Shown here: positions 24,846-29,782 of the stretch, in pieces
Position numbering within the stretch: the first letter of the stretch is position 1
How the letters are laid out: every line of letters begins with the position of its first letter
Source: Bermanella sp034112325
GTDB taxonomy: Bacteria; Pseudomonadota; Gammaproteobacteria; Pseudomonadales; Oceanobacteraceae
Assembly: GCA_034112325.1 (NCBI GenBank)
Contig: JAWUVO010000044.1
Coordinates: 1-29,782 of the forward strand
DNA length: 29,782 nucleotides
Direction: 5' to 3'
The notes under the pieces: model-generated
Database searches by the model: none
The model's input: only the letters and a program-made list of their open reading frames with translations
Told to the model about the DNA's origin: nothing
Program-made: the position numbers and the translations under genes

Positions 24846-26522
24846 ATGATACGCATTAATGAACTGTCTTTACCGTTAGACCATGCCGAAAACGCCATTC
24901 AACCTGCTATTTTACAGCGCTTAAATATCACTAAAGAGCAATTAGTGCAGTTTAATGTATTTAAACGCAGCTATGACGCCCGTAAAAAGAGCTCAGAAAT
25001 AAAATTCATTTACATTATTGATCTAGAAGTTAGCAACGAAGCTGAAGTACTGGCTCGTTTTGAAGCCGACCATAATGTAAGAGTCGCCCCAGATACCGCC
25101 TACTACCCAGTGGGCAAAGCTCCTGAAACCTTAACCGAACGTCCTATTGTGATTGGCTTTGGGCCATGTGGATTATATGCGGCGTTATTATTAGCCCAAA
25201 TGGGGTTCAAGCCTATTGTGTTAGAACGGGGTAAAGAAGTACGCGCCCGCACCAAAGACACTTGGGCGTTATGGCGTAATCATGAATTAAAACCTGAATC
25301 TAACGTACAGTTTGGCGAAGGTGGCGCGGGCTTGTTTTCAGACGGCAAACTTTATAGCCAAATTAAAGACCCAAAATTTTACGGCCGTAAAGTTATGGCA
25401 GAATTTGTAAAAGCTGGCGCGCCAGAAGAAATAATGGTGATGAGTAAACCTCATATAGGCACGTTCCGTTTAACCGGCATTGTATCGGCCATGCGCGAAG
25501 AGATAAAAGCTTTGGGCGGCGAAGTACGCTTTCAAACAAAAGTATCTGACTTACATTTAGAACACGGCCGAGTAACGGGCGTGACCGTAGACAACGGTGA
25601 TGGAAAACCCGAAGTACTAAACAGTCGTTATGTGGTATTAGCCGTGGGCCACAGTGCCCGCGATGCGTTTAGACTGCTAGAACGTAAAGGTGTCTACTTA
25701 GAAGCTAAGCCATTCGCCATTGGTTTTAGAGTTGAGCACCCACAATCGGTAATTGATAAAGCTCGCTTAGGCAAATACGCAGGACACCCTGAATTAGGCG
25801 CCGCGGATTACAAAGTGATTCACCACGCTAAAAACGGTCGTGCGGTTTACAGTTTTTGTATGTGCCCAGGCGGCACCGTAGTGGCGGCTACATCTGAAGA
25901 AGGCCGCGTAGTGACCAACGGCATGAGCCAATACTCGCGCAACGAACGCAATGCTAACTCGGGCATTGTGGTGGGCATAACACCCGAAGAAGATTTTCCG
26001 GGCGGAGTAATGGCAGGGGTCGAGCTGCAAGAAAAACTAGAAAGCCACGCATACGAAATGGGCGGCCGCGATTACAGCGCACCGGGACAACTAGTAGGCG
26101 ACTTTATAAAAGGCAAAGCCTCTACCAAATTAGGTGAAGTAGAGCCGTCTTATAAACCGGGTATTAAACTAACCGACCTAGCCGATGCATTGCCTAAATA
26201 TGCCATTGAAGCCATACGCGAAGCCTTACCCGCATTTGGTAAAAAGATAAAAGGCTTTGATAGACCCGACGCCATATTAACCGGCATAGAAACTCGCACA
26301 TCTTCGCCAGTACGAATTAAACGTGACCACACCAGCTTACAAAGCATAAACACTGAAGGCCTATACCCAGCAGGAGAAGGGGCCGGTTATGCAGGAGGCA
26401 TTTTAAGCGCAGGGGTAGACGGCATAAAAGTAGCCGAAGCCTTAGCCAAACAAATGCTGACAGACCTTGGATTGCCATGCGAAAAGCAAGCCGCTGAGCA
26501 GTTTGAAGGAAAAGCATTATGA
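24846..26522 (+). CDS. NAD(P)/FAD-dependent oxidoreductase of unknown substrate
   Basis: The 558-aa flavoprotein has a small N-terminal domain (residues 1-90) and a FAD-binding Rossmann fold with VIGFGPCGLYAALLLA (Gly104, 106, 109) ending in an acid (VLERG). Further family marks are FGEGGAGLFSDGKL, GHSARD, FAIGFRVEHPQ, the Cys-containing segment SFCMCPGGTVV and the C-terminal FAD motif YPAGEGAGYAGGILSAGVDG. This is the widespread family often annotated simply as FAD-dependent protein; its reaction is not known to me. The start is set at 24846 (MIRINELSLP) with AGGA upstream; a frame from 24786 would precede the -10. The stop overlaps the trmH-family start by 4 bases (ATGA), so translation is coupled. 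Confidence 0.92.
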   Translation: MIRINELSLPLDHAENAIQPAILQRLNITKEQLVQFNVFKRSYDARKKSSEIKFIYIIDLEVSNEAEVLARFEADHNVRVAPDTAYYPVGKAPETLTERPIVIGFGPCGLYAALLLAQMGFKPIVLERGKEVRARTKDTWALWRNHELKPESNVQFGEGGAGLFSDGKLYSQIKDPKFYGRKVMAEFVKAGAPEEIMVMSKPHIGTFRLTGIVSAMREEIKALGGEVRFQTKVSDLHLEHGRVTGVTVDNGDGKPEVLNSRYVVLAVGHSARDAFRLLERKGVYLEAKPFAIGFRVEHPQSVIDKARLGKYAGHPELGAADYKVIHHAKNGRAVYSFCMCPGGTVVAATSEEGRVVTNGMSQYSRNERNANSGIVVGITPEEDFPGGVMAGVELQEKLESHAYEMGGRDYSAPGQLVGDFIKGKASTKLGEVEPSYKPGIKLTDLADALPKYAIEAIREALPAFGKKIKGFDRPDAILTGIETRTSSPVRIKRDHTSLQSINTEGLYPAGEGAGYAGGILSAGVDGIKVAEALAKQMLTDLGLPCEKQAAEQFEGKAL

Positions 26523-27292
26523 AACTAGATGATGTAAAAAAACTTCAGCAAAAAAAATATCGTCAACAGTTTGGTTGTTACTTGGTAGAAGGGGAGCATC
26601 TAATTTTAGAATTAGAAAAAGCGGCGTCTTCACAACTAGCGTTAAAAGATACACAACTGTACGTCACTGAAAAATATCAAGACTGGGCTGGACCGTTTTA
26701 TAAAACGCTAGTCAGCGATAAGCAAATGGCGCAATTGTCGGATACTAAAAGCCCGCAAGGGATAATAGCCCGGGTGCCGCTGCCTAAACAAATAGACGCA
26801 AAGCAAGATGATGTGAAATCTACAGCCCCTTCGACGGACTCTAGCAAGCTGGCTGCTCGGGGCGAACGGTCAATATATCTACACGAAGTACAAGACCCAG
26901 GTAACCTAGGCACCATCCTGCGCACCCTTGCATGGTTTGGAAACTTTAGATTATTACTAAGCCCAAACAGCGTAGACCCATTCAACCCAAAAGTAGTACG
27001 TGCAAGCATGGGCGCCATATTTCATGTGCCGTTAGAATTAGATGTGACGCTGGCGGATTTAGAAAACCGTTTTGAATCGTTTGCATATTTAGACATGAAT
27101 GGCAGCCCAATAAATACCCCCGCCTTTTCTGAATACCAGTGTTATTTATTCGGCAACGAAGCCCGCGGCGTACCCCGTGAAGCGCTAGAAACATTCAAAG
27201 CAAAAGCATTTACCATACCGGGAAATGGCAGTATTGAATCGTTGAACTTAGCCAGTGCCGTAAATATGAGTGCTTATCAGCTGTCGGTATAG
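26519..27292 (+). CDS. TrmH/SpoU family RNA 2'-O-methyltransferase
   Basis: The 257-aa SPOUT enzyme has an N-terminal substrate-binding part (1-90), a polar linker of about 25 residues (91-116) and the catalytic domain. The three SpoU motifs are seen: EVQDPGNLGTILRTLAWFG with Asn129 and the catalytic Arg135; LFGNEARGVP; and IPGNGSIESLNLASAVNMSAYQL, which form the trefoil knot that binds SAM. The target could be rRNA or tRNA; the sequence does not decide. It overlaps the FAD gene by 4 bases, so both are made from one transcript. Confidence 0.94.
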   Translation: MKLDDVKKLQQKKYRQQFGCYLVEGEHLILELEKAASSQLALKDTQLYVTEKYQDWAGPFYKTLVSDKQMAQLSDTKSPQGIIARVPLPKQIDAKQDDVKSTAPSTDSSKLAARGERSIYLHEVQDPGNLGTILRTLAWFGNFRLLLSPNSVDPFNPKVVRASMGAIFHVPLELDVTLADLENRFESFAYLDMNGSPINTPAFSEYQCYLFGNEARGVPREALETFKAKAFTIPGNGSIESLNLASAVNMSAYQLSV

Positions 27293-27298
27293 CCACTG

Positions 27299-27541
27299 TC
27301 ATATTACCAACACGGTAAACATCGTTTTGTAAGAGGGCTGACCCCAGCCCGACCTATTCTCCTTTAAATATCCTGTAAATCCTTCCCTATAAATACTAAG
27401 GACCCCAGCGAAAACGTACAGCCACCAACCTAAAATAAAAAGGTTGGAGCTTGCTTGCAAGCGAATAAGCGAATAAGCGAATAAGTAATAGCCCACATTG
27501 ACACCCATACAACCAAGGCTAACAATATAATTCACAGCCAT
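27299..27541 (-). CDS. doubtful small hydrophobic ORF
   Basis: The 80-aa frame would encode a protein with two hydrophobic stretches. It has no ribosome binding site: the bases before its ATG read TTTTCTCC, the complement of the site used by the divergent DUF6868-like gene. It also runs through the octamer repeat and hairpins at 27335-27486. It may be an accidental frame, but a small membrane protein cannot be excluded. Confidence 0.22.
   Translation of the reverse strand: MAVNYIVSLGCMGVNVGYYLFAYSLIRLQASSNLFILGWWLYVFAGVLSIYREGFTGYLKENRSGWGQPSYKTMFTVLVI
27335..27350. repeat. GC-rich hairpin downstream of the trmH-family gene
   Basis: GGGCTG-ACCC-CAGCCC forms a perfect 6-bp stem 43 bases after the stop codon. 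No T run follows, so it is not a standard terminator, but it may end or protect the FAD-trmH transcript. Confidence 0.4.
27425..27486. repeat. hairpin, REP-like palindrome and octamer tandem repeat
   Basis: CCAACC...GGTTGG (27425-27447) is followed by GGAGCTTGC-TT-GCAAGC (27446-27462), a REP-like tag plus palindrome, then three tandem copies of GAATAAGC (27463-27486, the last ending in T). The palindrome resembles the one at 14260-14280. Confidence 0.7.
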
Positions 27542-27553
27542 GGAGAAAATATC

Positions 27554-27802
27554 ATGATTTCACTAATAGAATTAACCGAATTTTTAGGCTGGGCAGTCGT
27601 ATTAAACATAGCCCTGTTAAGCATATCTAGCATCATGTTAGTGCTAATGAAAAACTGGATTACATCGATACACAGTAAAATGTTTAACATACCAGAAAGC
27701 GAATTACCGGCAATATATTTCAAGTATCTAGGCGACTACAAACTACTCATTTGGGTATTTTCTCTTATTCCTTATTTAGCACTTAAATGTATGGGGCAAT
27801 AA
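27554..27802 (+). CDS. small membrane protein, DUF6868-like
   Basis: The 82-aa protein has two predicted membrane helices (about residues 9-33 and 62-80) joined by the conserved-looking segment W....H..MF.I.E.......FKYLG.YKLL. This matches my recollection of the DUF6868 family, whose function is unknown. GGAG lies 9 bases before the ATG. It lies next to the integron integrase but has no attC nearby, so it is not a cassette. Confidence 0.75.
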   Translation: MISLIELTEFLGWAVVLNIALLSISSIMLVLMKNWITSIHSKMFNIPESELPAIYFKYLGDYKLLIWVFSLIPYLALKCMGQ

Positions 27803-27830
27803 TAGAAAAACTTAACTTATATTGCCATAT

Positions 27831-28790
27831 TCATAAGTTGTCTAATGGACTAGAGGTGCCTGCAAAGTGCTGCCCAATAACATGAGTATATATTTGTGTG
27901 GTTGTAACATCTTTATGCCCAAGCAACTCTTGAACAGTTCTTATATCTCTTCCATTAATCAGTAGTTCAGTTGCAAAAGAATGCCTGAATGTATGGCAAT
28001 TAATTTTTTTAGTATTTAAACCGCAAGCATGTACCGCCTTAGCTAACGCTTTTCGTGGTACCGAGTCATGTAAATGATGCCGACAAGCCGTACCGGTAAT
28101 AGGGTGCTTACAAATAGTGGTAGATGGAAATAAAAACATCCAAGCAGGCTGTCTATAAGCACTTGGATACTTCTTTCCCAGCATATGGGGTAGAGAAGGG
28201 CCTATTTTGCTTTTATTGTCTTTTCCCTGGATATCAAGCACCTTAACTATAGTAGCTTTAATGTCAGGAAATATTGAAGGGCTTAATATAGTATTACGAT
28301 CTTTACCGCCTTTTCCATCGCGAACAACAAGGCTATTATTATGAAAATCTATATCTTGAATGCGTAACCTTAAGCACTCACTTATTCGTAAGCCTGAACC
28401 ATACAGAATTGAAAAGATTAACTTATACACTCCCGATAGTTGATGGAATATAAGTTTTACCTCATCTTTATTTAATACAATTGGCAGTCGTCGTTGTTTA
28501 TTTGCATAGTTAAATCCTAAATCACCTAAGGGCTGATTCAAAAATTGATTGTATAAAAAGGCCAACGCATTCAGCGCTGTTTTTTGTGTGTTGATTGCAA
28601 CATCTCTTTTATTTGCCAAATACGAAAGATAGGCAACCACATGATCAGCTGATAAAACAGTTGGGTGCTGTCGATTATTAAATCGAATGAAGTCCTTCCC
28701 CCAATAAAGATACGTTTTTTCAGTACGCATACTGTAACCGCGCATTCGGATATGTTGGCGAAGCTGTGTAAGAAAGATACTTTTAGACAT
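27831..28790 (-). CDS. intI: integron integrase IntI (tyrosine recombinase)
   Basis: The 319-aa protein recombines attI with folded attC sites. The catalytic set is complete: R135 (GSGLRISE), K160, H266 and R269 (HTFRHS), H292 (LGHKDV) and Tyr301. The IntI-specific insert is present before box II (LPHMLGKKYPSAY...FPSTTICKHP...RHHLHDS, residues about 200-243), which separates it from XerC/D. The C-terminus SPLDNL is typical. The start at 28790 (MSKSIFL) has GGTGG upstream; the in-frame ATG at 28802 is less likely. It reads away from the cassettes, the classic arrangement, and has a LexA box upstream, so it is probably SOS-induced. The gene looks intact. Confidence 0.98.
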   Translation of the reverse strand: MSKSIFLTQLRQHIRMRGYSMRTEKTYLYWGKDFIRFNNRQHPTVLSADHVVAYLSYLANKRDVAINTQKTALNALAFLYNQFLNQPLGDLGFNYANKQRRLPIVLNKDEVKLIFHQLSGVYKLIFSILYGSGLRISECLRLRIQDIDFHNNSLVVRDGKGGKDRNTILSPSIFPDIKATIVKVLDIQGKDNKSKIGPSLPHMLGKKYPSAYRQPAWMFLFPSTTICKHPITGTACRHHLHDSVPRKALAKAVHACGLNTKKINCHTFRHSFATELLINGRDIRTVQELLGHKDVTTTQIYTHVIGQHFAGTSSPLDNL

Positions 28791-28811
28791 AACGGCCACC
28801 ACATTTAAATT

Positions 28812-28831
28812 TACTGTATATATGTACAGTA
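28812..28831. promoter_or_regulatory. LexA box of intI
   Basis: TACTGTATATATGTACAGTA differs from the E. coli SOS consensus by one base and has CTGT-8-ACAG exactly. It starts 22 bases before the intI ATG and overlaps a possible -10 (TATACT on the minus strand, 28829-28834). LexA control of integron integrases is established in Vibrio and class 1 integrons. Confidence 0.93.
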
Positions 28832-28951
28832 TATTTATGGAGGAGTGCTATTTATGGGGCCAAAGAATAAACAAATACGACAATAGTGCGTGTTTATACT
28901 GGTTCTAAATAAAAAACTCGTGCAGAATCAATTGGATAAAAAATTAACTAA

Positions 28952-28980
28952 CAACAATAACGAGACCCTCGTTATTGTTG
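28952..28980. repeat. perfect 13-bp hairpin in the integron leader
   Basis: CAACAATAACGAG (28952-28964), loop ACC, CTCGTTATTGTTG (28968-28980). There is no T run after it, so it is not a standard terminator. It lies about 100 bases before the predicted recombination point. Confidence 0.8.
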
Positions 28981-28994
28981 AAATATCAAAATAA

Positions 28995-29007
28995 TGCGCA
29001 TGCGCGT
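28995..29007. repeat. left palindrome of an inverted pair around attI
   Basis: TGCGCATGCGCGT contains the 10-bp perfect palindrome GCGCATGCGC. The same 13 bases occur inverted at 29098-29110. Confidence 0.75.
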
Positions 29008-29081
29008 ATTTCCAGCCAGATCTGAAAAGGAATTCAGAAAATGCCTTCCTTATTAAAGACTTAGCCGTGAAATTCGGTATT

Positions 29082-29088
29082 GTTAGAC
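29082..29088 (+). other. attI: predicted attI recombination core GTTAGAC
   Basis: GTTAGAC fits GTTRRRY and is the only good match on the plus strand between intI and the first cassette gene. It is the centre of the small dyad ATTGT-TAG-ACAAT (29079-29091). The cut would fall between 29082 and 29083, giving a first cassette of 565 bp ending at 29647. Confidence 0.6.
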
Positions 29089-29097
29089 AATGCGTAA

Positions 29098-29110
29098 ACG
29101 CGCATGCGCA
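29098..29110. repeat. right palindrome of an inverted pair around attI
   Basis: ACGCGCATGCGCA, the inverted copy of 28995-29007, lies 20 bases before the first cassette ATG and on the cassette side of the predicted junction. Confidence 0.75.
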
Positions 29111-29129
29111 CGATTAAAATGTTACACAT

Positions 29130-29585
29130 ATGAAACCTGAAGAATACGCAGCACTATTCAAGTTAGAAATGCTAAATGTAAAAGACTTCATTAGTATTTC
29201 CTTGGAATTGATAGAGGTAGGATTGTACTCGGACGCATTGCTCGAGCTTGCTTGGGAAGACTGTCCAAGATTTGATGATGCTGCGCCTATCTTTGAGAAA
29301 GGGCTTAAAGATATTGGCTTATTGCAAATATCAAAGGAAAGGTCCCTAGTTTTATTGGGTAATATCTACTGCAAACAAATATTATCCGGAGAGATAACTC
29401 CGTATGAAGGCTCTCGAAATATTTGGAATGAAATATGTAGTCAAAAGGAAGCTCCTAGCTACTTTTTTGAATTTGTATCTTTATCCGACGCACTTCAAAA
29501 TTTTTGTGAGCCCAAAGAAGCTGAGATTCTAAAAAAATGTATAATTGATGAAGCTAAAAAAGTTGTAGCTAGAGTAAATGTGTAA
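29130..29585 (+). CDS. first integron cassette protein, unknown function
   Basis: I do not recognise this 151-aa protein. It is acidic, apparently all-helical and soluble, with no signal peptide or membrane segment. The middle contains a striking segment (LYSDALLELAWEDCPRFDDAAPIFEKGL, split: LYSDALLELAWE at about 32-43, then DCPRFDDAAPIFEKGL). No enzyme motif is visible. The stop TAA forms part of the attC inverse core, as is usual for a tightly packed cassette. No ribosome binding site precedes the ATG, so translation may be weak or depend on leader structure. Expression should come from the integron promoter. Confidence 0.85.
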   Translation: MKPEEYAALFKLEMLNVKDFISISLELIEVGLYSDALLELAWEDCPRFDDAAPIFEKGLKDIGLLQISKERSLVLLGNIYCKQILSGEITPYEGSRNIWNEICSQKEAPSYFFEFVSLSDALQNFCEPKEAEILKKCIIDEAKKVVARVNV

Positions 29586-29653
29586 CAAAGCCAGCCAATT
29601 CGCCAGCAAGCTGGCTGGACTCGTAAACTCGCCTTTGCTGGCAGGCGTTAGAA
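29580..29653 (+). repeat. attC: attC site of the first cassette
   Basis: R'' GTGTAAC (29580-29586), L'' GCCAGC (29590-29595), L' GCTGGC (29637-29642) and R' GTTAGAA (29647-29653) give a 74-base site that folds on one strand. The outer cores each miss the RYYYAAC/GTTRRRY pattern by one base. The central part has its own palindrome GCCAGC-AA-GCTGGC, so folding alternatives exist. The TAACAAA...GGCGTTA ends resemble Vibrio-type sites. Confidence 0.88.
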
Positions 29654-29659
29654 GGCAAA

Positions 29660-29782
29660 ATGGAAATTTCGAATAACTTTAATCAATTAAGCTTTCATGA
29701 TGCATCAATCGAGTCGGTGCATAGAGTTGATGGTTGCATTGAAATAATATTCGATTTTGTGGTTGTAGCTCCAGAGCACCCT
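29660..29782 (+). CDS. second integron cassette protein, N-terminal 41 residues only
   Basis: The frame starts 7 bases after the attC core with MEISNNFNQLSFHDASIESV and stays open to the window edge (41 codons). AAGGCAAA precedes the ATG, a fair ribosome binding site. The fragment reads as a strand-rich soluble start with no signal peptide. The family is not recognised. It shows that the array has at least two cassettes. Confidence 0.8.
   Translation, partial: MEISNNFNQLSFHDASIESVHRVDGCIEIIFDFVVVAPEHP

Larger units (their letters stand above)
28832..29129. other. integron leader between intI and the first cassette gene
   Basis: This stretch should contain attI, the cassette promoter Pc and the leader of cassette 1. 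No gene was found. It holds a 13-bp hairpin (28952-28980), two GCGCATGCGC palindromes and the only good GTTRRRY core (29082-29088). A clear sigma70 promoter facing the cassettes was not found; TATACT at 28895-28900 lacks a -35. Confidence 0.6.

Noticed and set aside
27532..27723. 63-codon minus-strand frame opposite the DUF6868-like gene
   Set aside because: It is antisense to a gene with a good ribosome binding site and family resemblance.
28571..28804. 77-codon minus-strand frame in a second frame of intI
   Set aside because: It lies inside the conserved integrase N-terminus, in the wrong frame.
28895..28900. TATACT as cassette promoter Pc
   Set aside because: No -35 at the right spacing; kept only as a remark in the leader entry.

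Overview
The window looks like chromosomal DNA of a moderately AT-rich, probably marine gammaproteobacterium. Supporting genes are an initiator tRNA almost identical to the E. coli form, an E. coli-sized exonuclease I, TesA and RlmE with their catalytic residues in E. coli register, an E. coli-type LexA box and a chromosomal-type integron integrase. The genus cannot be fixed from the sequence alone; an Alteromonadales, Oceanospirillales or Cellvibrionales relative is a guess.

Layout. 1-600: two tandem initiator tRNA genes (the first cut by the window edge), each with its own promoter. 586-7329: housekeeping genes (DUF349 protein, alpha/beta-hydrolase lipoprotein, sbcB, tesA, a hot-dog thioesterase). 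7334-16059: a minus-strand propionyl-CoA to succinyl-CoA cluster, read as carboxyltransferase, biotin carboxylase-BCCP fusion, methylmalonyl-CoA epimerase, B12-dependent mutase, MeaB chaperone and then the thioesterase. All four larger gaps in this cluster hold REP-like palindromes; three carry a composite element of about 145-190 bp with inverted REP ends and an inner palindrome. 16552-18572: a VOC protein, a small membrane protein of unknown function and an MscS channel. 18661-21236: an RDD membrane protein with a Coa1-like tail, and a membrane-anchored FMN/Fe-S glutamate-synthase-like enzyme. 21294-24044: an AraC regulator and an OhrR-type MarR regulator, divergent from a catalase-like lipoprotein, with two matching operators over the shared promoters. 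24049-27292: rlmE, a FAD protein and a TrmH/SpoU methyltransferase. 27293-27802: repeat-rich DNA and a DUF6868-like membrane protein.

27831 to the end is the start of a chromosomal integron: intI on the minus strand under a near-consensus LexA box, a 339-bp leader with a perfect 13-bp hairpin and paired palindromes, a GTTRRRY junction at 29082, a first cassette encoding a protein I do not recognise, an attC site and the start of a second cassette. The array must continue beyond the window. This is the most likely place for uncharacterised accessory functions.

The best second looks are the integron leader, the REP composites confined to the propionyl-CoA cluster, the OhrR/catalase-like divergon with its twin operators, and the RDD-Coa1 fusion. 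No CRISPR array, rRNA, phage block or intact transposase was seen.
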